Notes under the pieces: generated by a model
The model's input: only the letters and a program-made list of their open reading frames with translations
Databases searched by the model: none
What the model was told of the DNA's origin: nothing
Source: an uncultured Oscillatoriales cyanobacterium
GTDB lineage: Bacteria > Cyanobacteriota > Cyanobacteriia > Cyanobacteriales > Microcoleaceae
Reading direction: 5' to 3'
Length of the DNA: 64,000 nucleotides
Assembly (NCBI GenBank): GCA_903893625.1
Contig: CAITND010000054.1
Location: 1-64,000, forward strand
Made by a program: the position numbers and the translations under genes
Part shown: positions 9,201-16,478 of the stretch, piece after piece
Layout: every line of letters begins with the position of its first letter
How positions within the stretch are numbered: the first letter of the stretch is position 1

Positions 9201-9392
9201 TTAGTCAAATCCAAATTTGCCACAAAAGCCAAAGACTCATTAAGGAGTGCTCAACATGAATTTCTCGCCGTCCTGAAAATTGATCCCAAGAATAAATCGG
9301 CTAAACTGCACGTTGATCGCTGTATTCTGTATGAAACCACCAAACCCCCGGATGAAACCTGGGATGGGGTGTGGAATCTCACCGAAAAATAG
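6297..9392 (+). CDS. cyaB: Adenylate cyclase, GAF-GAF-PAS-class III cyclase (CyaB type)
   Basis: A 1031-residue signalling enzyme that makes cAMP from ATP, with the architecture of Anabaena CyaB1. A flexible N-terminus (1-85) is followed by GAF-A (about 110-270, N231-K232 of the NKFDE motif), GAF-B (about 300-465, N414-K415), PAS (about 475-595) and the class III catalytic domain (about 625-790). Catalytic residues are visible: metal aspartates D635 and D679, purine-binding K675 with T749, and transition-state N756 and R760. The Lys/Thr pair argues for ATP rather than GTP. GAF domains of this type bind cyclic nucleotides and give positive feedback. The C-terminal 240 residues are helical, perhaps TPR-like. 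No membrane segment is seen. Confidence 0.92.
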   Translation: MKSASPTNSISEESTVVSAQVVDVTAVEETPTNRNRHQSVAPGGGETPQQKSPSSTNGGLVHTGQGAGSFSSFLAPLTKDNFVEVVQNVEEKLKTVNQTLSMLNNLLDAQGFEEILNEMLRSITIKIGELLNADRTTIWLVDEDKHELWSIVAGGEDGKTLELRIPSTAGIAGEVATTRSVVNIPYDFYNDPRSEAAKKMDHKNGYRTYTMLVMPLLNDEDGLVAVVQLLNKLQLNSNPLDPLDEKIDFDGFTADDEKIFEEFVPSIRLILESSRSFYAATVRQRAAAALMNAVNALSKSSLDLEETLKNVMDQAKELMNADRSTLWLLDEEKGDLWTKIPFIGELRCLVGVGFVGQVAESKKPLLIPFDLYTDPNSENAKKTDQKTGYRTCSLLCMPVYNADDQLIGVTQLVNKKKQGEHPPYNPADWPEAPEQWKASFNTNDLEFMQAFNIQAGVALQNAKLFQKVKEQEQRQKDILRSLSNGVISTDKEGRMIATNECAMELLGLREEDVVKGRTVRDLIQVKDGDFSKWFDLALAPKDIKDRQQYYPDQTLFPGTNESSRSVNLSINSMSDINNPEKVSGALVVMEDISGEKEIKNLMYRYMTPEVAEQLLASGDTGLGGKRKDVTVLFSDIRGYTTLTEKLGAEEVVIMLNSYFEEMVDTVFRYKGTLDKYIGDALMAVFGSPAPLEDHPWMAMQAAVEMRYRLTEYNQGRVAQGLMPIAIGMGLHSDEVVSGNIGSSKRMELTSIGDGVNLAARLETASKQYGTDIIISEDTYINYADRVIVRELDFITVKGKSKPVRVYELVGIREGKLFRPISEKQQGIIDHYHLGRQYYLKPATEKLTSDEIVSLLEELEDVSEVQMKKLSYEDKDLLGQMLLRNSLEKLTEILDKNTIKRLALDNFKQMPMEEALAILPEKVKGFTPRETKKLFIAKLKQFTLDIDTQQMLEDEGTEMPLPKLRKMVDLVKSKFATKAKDSLRSAQHEFLAVLKIDPKNKSAKLHVDRCILYETTKPPDETWDGVWNLTEK

Positions 9393-9472
9393 TATCCTTG
9401 CCTGCTAAAATTAAGTTCACGACCGTCCTACAGGATATTTCTCCATGACTAAAAAATCACCAGAGTTAAGAT

Positions 9473-10048
9473 ATGCCTAGAGTAAGTCCACAATTATCCG
9501 ATCTTCAGTGGGTCAAGCAAGTCCACGACTTCTTAATTGAAGTGGCACGGGCTTCTTTAGCAGATACTCCTAAATTGCCGGAAAGTGTTTCCACTCAAGC
9601 TTTACCTTTAGCCCAAAAAGCCCAAAATATTCAGCAAAAATCAGGAAACACACCCAATAATGATCAGAATTGGCAATCTCAAAAAAGTCAATGGATTGAA
9701 GAAGTACGTCAACTATTGCTAGAATTGTCTCGAATTGCTTTATCAGAATGCCCAAAACTCCCTGAAAATATTGCTCAACGGGCGTTAACTTTGGCAGAAA
9801 CAGCCCAGGATATTCAGCAAGATTTACAAGATTCAGGAAGAGATGAAACTTCCGACAATGATGAGGATGAAACCGACGATTTTCCGGGGGAAATTGCCTT
9901 ATCAGTTAATGATTTATTGAAGCATTTGAAAGATCGTTTAACTTCAGAATATCAAAGCAGCAACCCACCAGGGAACGCTCAATGGCAGCAATTGTTCACA
10001 TTACTGGATGTCGTTCAGGAGACTTATAACAGAATTCAAAAATCTTAA
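9473..10048 (+). CDS. Hypothetical acidic protein with an internal duplication
   Basis: A 191-residue protein of unknown function, 80 bases after the cyclase gene and on the same strand. Two copies of a roughly 45-residue helical unit are visible, near residues 13-55 and 75-115. The first contains VHDFLIEVARASLADTPKLP and the second VRQLLLELSRIALSECPKLP. A strongly acidic linker (DNDEDETDD) and a final helical segment follow. It may be co-transcribed with the cyclase. No catalytic motif is seen. Confidence 0.7.
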   Translation: MPRVSPQLSDLQWVKQVHDFLIEVARASLADTPKLPESVSTQALPLAQKAQNIQQKSGNTPNNDQNWQSQKSQWIEEVRQLLLELSRIALSECPKLPENIAQRALTLAETAQDIQQDLQDSGRDETSDNDEDETDDFPGEIALSVNDLLKHLKDRLTSEYQSSNPPGNAQWQQLFTLLDVVQETYNRIQKS

Positions 10049-10256
10049 GCAATGCTTGATGGATTGAGAGAGATAGAGAAATTTATCCAGGGCTTTGAGC
10101 AGCAAAAATTTCTCCGAATCTCTCCAAACTGGAGGAAATACTTTCCTGCTTTATTAGAGTTTATTAATATTATTTATGCTAACTCTTAATATTTTAAAAC
10201 CAGCAAAAATCCCCGAATAGATTTGCAGTCTGTTAGCAGATGGGCTGCTAACCGTC

Positions 10257-10280
10257 AACCGACAACCGACAACCGACAAC
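10257..10280. repeat. Short tandem repeat AACCGAC
   Basis: Three exact heptamer copies plus a partial one, upstream of ppa. This is the short tandem repeat type (STRR) common in filamentous cyanobacteria. Confidence 0.8.
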
Positions 10281-10382
10281 GATTAACCAACAACCCACTT
10301 GGAGGAAATGCCCATCCCCTTTAGAATGCTATGTGGGGAGTTTCCCCAATTTAATGATTGCAGCCATCTTGGAGAACGATTC

Positions 10383-10901
10383 GTGGATTTATCGAAGATT
10401 CCGCCCCAACCTAAACCGGGCTTAATTAACGTTTTAATTGAGATCCCAGCCGGAAGCAAAAACAAATACGAATACGATAAAGAGCTACAAGCCTTTGCTC
10501 TGGATCGGGTGTTGTTTGCCTCTGTCCAGTATCCCTTTGACTATGGCTTTATTCCCAATACCTTAGCCGATGATGGAGATCCCTTAGATGGCTTGGTAAT
10601 CATGGATCAGCCCACATTCCCAGGATGTGTGATCGCCGCCCGACCCATTGGTATGTTAGAAATGATAGATGGTGGCGATCGGGATGAAAAAATTCTCTGT
10701 GTTCCGGCCGCCGACCCACGCTATGCAGAAGTGAAATCTCTCAAAGATATTCCTCCTCATCGCCTAGAAGAAATTGCTGAATTTTTCAGAACCTACAAAA
10801 ACCTAGAACGCAAAGTTACTGAAATTCTGGGTTGGCAGGATGTGGATGAAGTCGCCCCGATTGTAGAAAAGTGTATTCAAGCTGGAAACAGTAAACAGTA
10901 A
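10383..10901 (+). CDS. ppa: Inorganic pyrophosphatase
   Basis: Soluble family I pyrophosphatase that hydrolyses PPi to two phosphates in the cytoplasm and pulls biosynthetic reactions forward. Hallmarks are [28 protein letters not shown] (metal-binding aspartates), DEKILCVP and the final helix. I chose the GTG at 10383 (V-D-L-S-K-I-P-P), which gives 172 residues and matches the usual cyanobacterial start; GGAG stands 8 bases upstream. An ATG at 10308 would add 25 residues with no family match, and its GGAGG is only 2 bases away. Confidence 0.93.
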   Translation: MDLSKIPPQPKPGLINVLIEIPAGSKNKYEYDKELQAFALDRVLFASVQYPFDYGFIPNTLADDGDPLDGLVIMDQPTFPGCVIAARPIGMLEMIDGGDRDEKILCVPAADPRYAEVKSLKDIPPHRLEEIAEFFRTYKNLERKVTEILGWQDVDEVAPIVEKCIQAGNSKQ

Positions 10902-11038
10902 AGTAAACAGTAATCAGTCGCAGCAGCCCGTTGATAGTTACTTGATTATTCTGTTAATTCTCTAAACCTGTTAATTTTGATAAATTTTGTGGGTTAAAAG
11001 TAACTGTAAACTGTTTCGGTGACTGATTACTGTTTACT
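10902..11038. repeat. Inverted repeat between ppa and panD
   Basis: The arms AGTAAACAGTAATCAGTC (10902-10919) and its exact complement (11021-11038) are 18 bases long and 101 bases apart. Both sit in tracts built from CAGTAAACAGTAATC units, so they belong to the intergenic simple-repeat type rather than to a defined regulator site. Confidence 0.75.
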
Positions 11039-11055
11039 GATTACTGATTACTGAA

Positions 11056-11424
11056 ATGCACCGAACACTACTATACGCTAAGATTCATAACTGTACTCTG
11101 ACCGCAGCCAATATTAACTATGTGGGGAGTATCACCATTGATCAATCTCTACTGGATGCTGCTGGCATCTTTGTTCATGAACAAGTACAAGTCGTGAATG
11201 TTGCCAATGGGGAACGGTTTATCACATATATCATCCCGGGTGAGGCTAACTCCGGTGCGATCGAATTGAATGGGGCTGCTGCTCGTTTGGGCGTTGTTGG
11301 CGATCGCTTAATTGTGATGTCTTATGCACAATTCAGCCTCGAAGAAGCAACAACTCATCAACCTAGAGTTGTGTTTGTCGATGAGAATAATCGAATTGTG
11401 GAATTCGAGGCTAAAATAATTTAG
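11056..11424 (+). CDS. panD: Aspartate 1-decarboxylase
   Basis: A pyruvoyl enzyme that converts L-aspartate to beta-alanine for pantothenate and coenzyme A. The 122-residue proenzyme begins [16 protein letters not shown]. The self-cleavage site is intact: Gly24-Ser25 in YVGSITID, where Ser25 becomes the pyruvoyl group. Downstream are GERFITYII and [11 protein letters not shown], which line the active site. The length is normal. It stands alone between a repeat-rich spacer and a structured non-coding stretch. Confidence 0.94.
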   Translation: MHRTLLYAKIHNCTLTAANINYVGSITIDQSLLDAAGIFVHEQVQVVNVANGERFITYIIPGEANSGAIELNGAAARLGVVGDRLIVMSYAQFSLEEATTHQPRVVFVDENNRIVEFEAKII

Positions 11425-11429
11425 CCCCT

Positions 11430-11813
11430 GTGATAAAATACAACAGGTTGTAAACTCACCTGCACGGCTGAACATACCCGGAGTCCAGCCCCGCGCTCTC
11501 CTTAACTCGCTTGAAAAATCAGGGAATCTTGAACCCCTTTGACCCTCTCGGTATTCAGTCCGATGACTAGGGCTGATCGGGAAAAAAAATTGAATATGCC
11601 CTTTGTGGCGCCGGGTGTGTGCCTAAATAATACCGGGCTATTACCAGAGATTGTGGGGTATACGGGTGGTATCACCACAATCTCCAAAGAGAAGGTCAGA
11701 CCCAAACCCGACTCGTCGGGTAGAGGCTGATCCCAACGAAGCAGAAAGCCTGCACTGTACCCCTGGTTAGTGTAGGGTAAGTCACCGTTCCACGTCCAAG
11801 GCTAAAACAAACG
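11430..11813 (+). ncRNA. Putative structured RNA or long leader, family not identified
   Basis: A 384-base gap with higher GC and richer secondary structure than other spacers here. Perfect stems include GAGATTGTGG/CCACAATCTC (11647-11656 with 11675-11684) and ACCCGA-CTCG-TCGGGT (11706-11721). No coding frame with a recognisable product is present. It ends at the start codon of the MBL-fold gene, so it could be a long 5' leader or an independent RNA. I compared it from memory with tmRNA, RNase P RNA and SRP RNA and saw none of their hallmark motifs. 6S RNA or an orphan HEARO/omega RNA cannot be excluded. The strand is inferred from the downstream gene. Confidence 0.4.
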
Positions 11814-12722
11814 ATGCCAGTTTCTGATCCGCCAGCCCAGAACCCACAGTCCTCCGACGAAGCAACCCCCATGGATAAGAACTCTGCGACTGATTTTTCC
11901 GTGCGATTCTGGGGGGTAAGAGGTAATATACCCACGCCCGGATCTCAAACGGTTCGATATGGAGGCAATACCTCCTGCGTAGAAATGCGCTTGGGTGAAA
12001 AACGTTTAATTTTTGATGCGGGTACAGGCTTAAGAGTCTTGGGAATGGATCTGCTCAAACAGATGCCAGTGGAAGCCTATCTGTTCTTTTCCCATACCCA
12101 TTGGGATCATATTCAAGGATTTCCCTTTTTTGTTCCAGCTTTCATTCCGATTAACCGCTTTCACATCTATGGGGCGATTTCACCGGATGGTAGCACGATT
12201 AAAGATCGCCTCTGTGATCAGATGGTTCACCCTAATTTTCCCGTCCCCATCCACGTCATGCAGTCGGACATGAAGTTCTATGACTTATCTCCGGGGGATG
12301 TATTGGCCTTAGATGATATTAAAATTGAAACGGCTGCTTTGAATCATCCCAATGTAGCAGTCGGATATCGAGTGACTTGGCAAGGACGGACGGCTGTTTA
12401 CTGTACAGATACCGAACATTTTCCAGATCGCTTCGATGAAAATGTTCTCCATCTGGCTAGGGAAGCCGATGTTTTCATTTATGATGCCACCTATACCAAC
12501 GACGAATATCACAACAATCAATTTCCTAAAATTGGTTGGGGACATTCGACCTGGGAAATGGGTGTGGAAGTGGCAAAAAAAGCCGGAGTTAAACAGGTGG
12601 TGATGTATCAACATGATCCCTCCCATACCGATGATATGCTCGATGAAATTGAAGCCCAAGTTCAAGCCGTTTTTCCCAATGGGGTTGTTGCCCGGGAAGG
12701 GATGATCTTAAAACTTGACTAA
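11814..12722 (+). CDS. MBL-fold metallo-hydrolase
   Basis: A 302-residue protein of the metallo-beta-lactamase fold. The zinc motif HTHWDH is at residues 94-99, after FDAGTG (68-72). Further ligands are probably the histidine of LNHPN, the aspartate of CTDTEH and the late histidine of YQHDP. The N-terminal 25 residues are low complexity, and an internal ATG at 11871 (MDKNSATDF) is an alternative start; neither has a clear ribosome site. The domain resembles RNase Z-like and phosphodiesterase-like members. A cyclic-nucleotide phosphodiesterase role would fit the cyclase 2.4 kb upstream, but that is speculation. Confidence 0.85.
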   Translation: MPVSDPPAQNPQSSDEATPMDKNSATDFSVRFWGVRGNIPTPGSQTVRYGGNTSCVEMRLGEKRLIFDAGTGLRVLGMDLLKQMPVEAYLFFSHTHWDHIQGFPFFVPAFIPINRFHIYGAISPDGSTIKDRLCDQMVHPNFPVPIHVMQSDMKFYDLSPGDVLALDDIKIETAALNHPNVAVGYRVTWQGRTAVYCTDTEHFPDRFDENVLHLAREADVFIYDATYTNDEYHNNQFPKIGWGHSTWEMGVEVAKKAGVKQVVMYQHDPSHTDDMLDEIEAQVQAVFPNGVVAREGMILKLD

Positions 12723-12796
12723 CTGCCGATATCAACACAGAACGCACCACTTTGGGCTAGGATTTCAGTGATGTTGGCAGATAATTAGTCTTTGTT

Positions 12797-13372
12797 ATGG
12801 GTTTTCTCAGTCAAAACAGAATTTCACGGCGAAAGGGACGATTTTCTCCCTGGGTGTTGATTTTGATGGTCGGGGTCTGGAGTATTGGGATCGCGTTAGG
12901 GATGGTAAAAGCTCTGAATGCAGTTTCTCCCCCGACCGTCTTCGCTCAAAATGCACCAACTTTCAATCAGATCGACAATGTGGATGTCGTAGAACCGGAA
13001 TATCAATTGGGATATGAACTTTATCTCAATACTTGTTCAACCTGCCATATTCCTATCCCTCCTCAAGTGTTTCCGACCCAAACGTGGCAGCAAATTATCC
13101 AAGATGAACAACATTATGGTGCGACACTTCAACCCTTAGATGGGCCATCATTGTTGTTAATGTGGAAATATCTTCAAACCTATTCCCGTTCAATTCCTCT
13201 CAAGGATGAAGCAATTCCTTATCGTTTCAATCGTTCCCGTTATTTTAAAGCATTGCATCCTCGTGTAGAATTGCCTCAACCTGTCACGGTGAATAGTTGT
13301 GTTAGTTGTCATCCAGGTGCATCGGAATTTAACTACCGCAATTTAACACCGGAATGGCAAAATTCTCCCTAA
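12797..13372 (+). CDS. Dihaem cytochrome c, membrane-anchored or secreted
   Basis: A 191-residue c-type cytochrome with two haem-binding motifs, CSTCH (80-84) and CVSCH (168-172). The N-terminus has basic residues, a hydrophobic helix (18-37) and a possible cleavage site near AQN (50), so it acts outside the cytoplasmic membrane or in the thylakoid lumen. Residues between the motifs are rich in Pro, Trp and Tyr. The layout matches the cyanobacterial dihaem cytochrome family of unknown partner. Electron transfer is certain in type, but the donor and acceptor are not. Confidence 0.88.
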   Translation: MGFLSQNRISRRKGRFSPWVLILMVGVWSIGIALGMVKALNAVSPPTVFAQNAPTFNQIDNVDVVEPEYQLGYELYLNTCSTCHIPIPPQVFPTQTWQQIIQDEQHYGATLQPLDGPSLLLMWKYLQTYSRSIPLKDEAIPYRFNRSRYFKALHPRVELPQPVTVNSCVSCHPGASEFNYRNLTPEWQNSP

Positions 13373-13387
13373 TTGAATTTAATATGA

Positions 13388-13549
13388 TGTTATCTCGGAC
13401 AAGGAACGGGTTTAGGATTAGCGATCGCATCTGCAATTATTGTTGATAAACATGGAGGAACATTAAGCTGTAATTCTGAAGTAGGACAGGGAAGCGAGTT
13501 TAAGACAACCTTGCCATTTTCCCCGGAAAAAAGCTTGGATCAAGAATAA
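13388..13549 (+). pseudogene. C-terminal remnant of a sensor histidine kinase
   Basis: A 53-codon open frame without a start codon reads the end of a HATPase domain. The ATP-lid motif [14 protein letters not shown] is followed by DKHGGTLSC and [12 protein letters not shown], then a stop at 13547. The dimerisation domain, phospho-accepting histidine and N box are absent, and an in-frame stop (13385-13387) precedes it. It lies 15 bases after the cytochrome gene. It is best read as the scar of a deleted kinase gene. Confidence 0.8.
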
Positions 13550-13568
13550 TTATTCCGACCCATTAGAA

Positions 13569-14120
13569 CTAACTAATCTGAATTTTAAACTCTTCAAATG
13601 TTGTTAAAAATCCTTCTCCTTGAGGAGATGCACACATCAAACCTGCTTGAACTGTTGTGTTAGGGGTTAAATATCCTAAACGTAACAGTTGATAATCTTG
13701 ACCATTAAAAGAATATTTGATTTCTACAGATTCTGCTTGACGTTTTAATTTTAACCATAAAGAAGCAGGAGGAGAAGACAGAGGAATTACAGACCAATCT
13801 GAATAGTCTCGCGTGATCACTGCACTAATATTCTGGACTTCTTCGACAAATTCAATCCCACATTTTAACCAAACTGTTTCACTTTCCCGCACCATTAACC
13901 CCCCTTGGTCATAAAGGGTTTGATATTGTCCAGTAATTTTCACCTCCATCTCAAAATCACCGGAGATTTCTTGATAATAAAAATGCCCATTATCTTCAAT
14001 AAAACCATAATGGGTAATTCGCCAAAAATCAGTTTTTGCTCCCGTTTGAACAATAATCTTATCCTCCGTTTCTTGCCAAAATGGGGGTTCATTATACCAA
14101 TATTTGAGAGTCTCAGACAT
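13569..14120 (-). CDS. DUF1349 domain-containing protein
   Basis: A 183-residue protein, nearly all one DUF1349 domain (concanavalin-like beta sandwich). Typical segments are WYNEPPFW at the start, TDFWRITHYGF, YDQGGLMVRESETVWLKCGIEF and WLKLKRQAESVEIKYSFNG. The function of the family is unknown; carbohydrate binding is inferred from the fold. The start at 14120 (MSETLKYW) matches the family and has AGGA upstream. An upstream in-frame ATG would add a 19-residue hydrophobic stretch. It is followed on the same strand by no co-oriented partner. Confidence 0.85.
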   Translation of the reverse strand: MSETLKYWYNEPPFWQETEDKIIVQTGAKTDFWRITHYGFIEDNGHFYYQEISGDFEMEVKITGQYQTLYDQGGLMVRESETVWLKCGIEFVEEVQNISAVITRDYSDWSVIPLSSPPASLWLKLKRQAESVEIKYSFNGQDYQLLRLGYLTPNTTVQAGLMCASPQGEGFLTTFEEFKIQIS

Positions 14121-14186
14121 GATAAAAGTTCCTAACAACAACAGTATGGTATTTAAGCGCAGCGCACGCACCATCACCAGAATAAC

Positions 14187-14738
14187 CTAATTTCCGATTA
14201 ATCGCTTAACAGAAATCACCAAATCAGGAAACGCTAACGGACTAATTTCACCCTGAGTCAAAGTTTCTCTATCTTGATATCCCTCATCAGTTGGAGAACG
14301 GAATACAATTAATGTTAAAGTTTTTAAATTAATAACCCAATATTCAGGAATTTGGGCATCTGCATAAATTTTAGTTTTAATTTCTAAATCTTTAGTTAAA
14401 CTAGAGTTTGAATATTCAATCAACCAAAAAATATTTTCAGGATAGGGGTGATGATTTCGATAATCCTGTCCTAAACGTTCAACAATTGCAATATCAGGTT
14501 CCGGTTCAGAATTGCTGAGGGGAATTGTAATTGGTTTACCCTGTCGAACTTTTGCCAGATTTCCTAATAAATAAATTAGGTATTCTCCCCCCTCATCACT
14601 AGAATAAGCATGAACTTCTCCTTCTGGTGCCATTTCTACAATTTCCCCATTTAAGAGTTCAACCTGACGTTCTGTTAAAATTTCGGCATCAATCATGCGA
14701 TGGTAATCTTCAATTGTCCATTTTGCCAGCATTAACAT
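14187..14738 (-). CDS. Uma2 family endonuclease
   Basis: A 183-residue Uma2 protein with a PD-(D/E)XK fold. Landmarks are WTIEDYHRMIDAEIL, VELLNGEIVEMAPEG, the active-site strand SEPEPDIAIVE, then IFWLIEYSNSSLTKDLEIKTKIYADAQIPEYWVIN with the E-x-K-like SLTKD and the tyrosine-rich helix. It is complete. It lies 17 bases downstream of the ArsR-type gene on the same strand and could be read from the same promoter. The function is not established for the family. Confidence 0.9.
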   Translation of the reverse strand: MLMLAKWTIEDYHRMIDAEILTERQVELLNGEIVEMAPEGEVHAYSSDEGGEYLIYLLGNLAKVRQGKPITIPLSNSEPEPDIAIVERLGQDYRNHHPYPENIFWLIEYSNSSLTKDLEIKTKIYADAQIPEYWVINLKTLTLIVFRSPTDEGYQDRETLTQGEISPLAFPDLVISVKRLIGN

Positions 14739-14755
14739 CAGCGATCGCTCCTTTT

Positions 14756-15079
14756 TTATTCCGATTTAATTAACCCCTGAAAACACTCCCGTAAAACCTG
14801 CCAATTAATCGAATTATATTTCGTTTGTCCGTCTTTTCTGATCCGAATTAATCCCGCTTCTGCTAATATTTTAGAATGGTGACAAAACAACGCTAAACTA
14901 ATTCCCGCCTGGGATGCCACCTCAGAACCACTCATTTCTTTCTGTTGTGTTAACATCTCAATCATTCGCAACCTTGTCGGGTCGCCCAAGGCGGCAAAGA
15001 TTTTTGCTCGTCGGTCGGTATCAGTGGGTGCTAAGGGTAGAGGGACACTAACGCTGAGGTTTTCGCAGGAGTCGGACAT
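14756..15079 (-). CDS. ArsR family transcriptional regulator
   Basis: A 107-residue winged-helix repressor. AKIFAALGDPTRLRMIEML is the family start. SGSEVASQAGISLALFCHHSKILAEAGLI is the helix-turn-helix, followed by the wing RIRKDGQTKYNSIN. The metal-binding ELCVCD box of SmtB/ArsR is missing, so it probably senses something other than a soft metal; cysteines are present at Cys5, in the recognition helix (FCHH) and near the end (RECF). It is divergent from an Old Yellow Enzyme gene, with an inverted repeat between them, and so is the probable regulator of that gene. Confidence 0.9.
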   Translation of the reverse strand: MSDSCENLSVSVPLPLAPTDTDRRAKIFAALGDPTRLRMIEMLTQQKEMSGSEVASQAGISLALFCHHSKILAEAGLIRIRKDGQTKYNSINWQVLRECFQGLIKSE

Positions 15080-15149
15080 GATAACAAAGGGTCCGGTTTC
15101 GGTAATTCTGTGTCTTTACTATTCTACCGTGTTGGGGCTAAAACTGAAA

Positions 15150-15217
15150 TAGTTAAACAACCACTTGACTTTTTGAGAATCATCGCTTAGGTTAATAATT
15201 AAACCGTTGTTTAACTA
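15150..15217. promoter_or_regulatory. Inverted-repeat operator candidate between arsR-type and OYE genes
   Basis: TAGTTAAACAAC (15150-15161) and its exact complement (15206-15217) face each other in the 175-base divergent spacer. A second short palindrome, GTTAATAATTAAAC (15191-15204), lies between them. The position suits binding by the dimeric ArsR-type repressor and control of both genes. Confidence 0.6.
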
Positions 15218-15254
15218 CTAAACTATAAACTTCAGCCTGAACAGGAAAGACATA

Positions 15255-16400
15255 ATGAACAGCCAACTCAACCTATTTTCTGCCTTCCAACTGGGTCGCT
15301 ACACCCTACCCAACCGCTTCGTAATGGCTCCCCTCACCCGCAACCGGGCTGGAGTCGGGAACGTTCCTGGCTCTCTCAACGCCGAATATTACGCACAACG
15401 GGCCTCTGCGGGTTTAATTATTACCGAGGCTACCCAAATTTCTCCCCAAGCAGTAGGCTACCTCGGCACACCGGGCATTCATTCAGAGGAACAAGTGGAA
15501 GGCTGGAAACTCGTCACCCAGGCGGTTCACGATCAGGGAGGACGGATTTTTCTGCAATTGTGGCACGTTGGCCGAATTTCTCATCCCTTGCTACAACCCA
15601 ATGGAGCCTTACCTGTAGCCCCCTCTGCCATTGCGCCGGAAGGAATGGCCAGCACCTACGAAGGAGAAAAGCCCTTTGTCACCCCCCGTGCGTTAGAAAT
15701 AGAGGAAATTCCTGGAATTGTAGAAGACTATCGCCAAGCGGCGGAAAATGCTCTAGCTGCGGGGTTTGATGGGGTGGAAATTCATAGTGCGAATGGCTAT
15801 TTATTGGATCAGTTTCTCCAAGATGGGACAAACAAACGCACGGATCGCTATGGTGGCACACTGGGAAATCGAGCTAGATTGTTAATGGAAGTTACGGAAG
15901 CGGTTGTTAATGTTTGGGGAAGCGATCGCGTGGGGGTGCGACTATCTCCGGCAGGTACATTTAATAGTATATCCGATTCTAATCCCGTCGCAACATTTAG
16001 TTATGTTGCTAATGCTTTAAATCAGTTTAATTTGGCTTATTTGCACATTGTTGAACCTCGAATTAATGCCGAGGCTTTGAATCATTGGGATAAAATAGAT
16101 GGGGCAGAAATTCCCTTAGCAGAATTAACGGCTGGATTTTTCCGTAATTATTTTAAGGGTGCAATTATTTCGGCGGGAGGGCATGATCGAGAGAGTGGAA
16201 ATGAAGCGATCGCCTCTGGAAATGCCGATTTAATTGCTTACGGACGGTTGTTTATTTCTAATCCTGATTTACCGAAACGGTTTGAGCTTAATGCCCCCTT
16301 AAATCCCTATGATCGTTCTACCTTCTATGGTGGAACAGAAAAAGGTTATACAGATTATCCAAGTTTAGAGCAATTACAACCTATGAGAGTTTATTCATAG
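15255..16400 (+). CDS. Old Yellow Enzyme family alkene reductase (NADH:flavin oxidoreductase)
   Basis: A 381-residue FMN enzyme of the classical OYE/NemA branch, which reduces activated C=C bonds of enones, quinones and nitro compounds with NAD(P)H. Landmarks are NRFVMAPLTRNRA at the start, LQLWHVGRISHP, the substrate-binding pair in HSANGYLLDQFLQ (His and Asn, then the proton-donor Tyr), TDRYGG, and the phosphate-binding AYGRLFISNPDLP. The length is normal. The gene is divergent from an ArsR-type regulator, which suggests induction by reactive electrophiles. It ends in a strong terminator. Confidence 0.93.
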   Translation: MNSQLNLFSAFQLGRYTLPNRFVMAPLTRNRAGVGNVPGSLNAEYYAQRASAGLIITEATQISPQAVGYLGTPGIHSEEQVEGWKLVTQAVHDQGGRIFLQLWHVGRISHPLLQPNGALPVAPSAIAPEGMASTYEGEKPFVTPRALEIEEIPGIVEDYRQAAENALAAGFDGVEIHSANGYLLDQFLQDGTNKRTDRYGGTLGNRARLLMEVTEAVVNVWGSDRVGVRLSPAGTFNSISDSNPVATFSYVANALNQFNLAYLHIVEPRINAEALNHWDKIDGAEIPLAELTAGFFRNYFKGAIISAGGHDRESGNEAIASGNADLIAYGRLFISNPDLPKRFELNAPLNPYDRSTFYGGTEKGYTDYPSLEQLQPMRVYS

Positions 16401-16418
16401 TAAATCTTCAAAAACATA

Positions 16419-16438
16419 GGGGCTAATTAGCCCCTTTT
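16419..16438 (+). terminator. Rho-independent terminator after the OYE gene
   Basis: GGGGCT-AATT-AGCCCC followed by TTTT, 19 bases after the stop codon. It is a perfect 6-bp stem with a four-base loop. Confidence 0.85.
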
Positions 16439-16478
16439 GGAAATTATCATAGCATTTTATGACTGAAGAACAGCAAAA

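Noticed and set aside
9473-10048. TPR protein
   Set aside because: The two internal copies are helical and similar to each other, but they lack the TPR consensus; left as an unknown duplicated unit.
11539-11730. 63-codon frame in the structured spacer before the MBL gene
   Set aside because: It runs through the strong stems and gives a protein unlike anything I know; the stretch is better read as structured non-coding DNA or RNA.
11430-11813. tmRNA, RNase P RNA or SRP RNA
   Set aside because: The tag frame and terminal motifs of tmRNA, the AGGAAAGTCCGGGC motif of RNase P RNA, and the GGAAGGAAGCAGC motif of SRP RNA are all absent.
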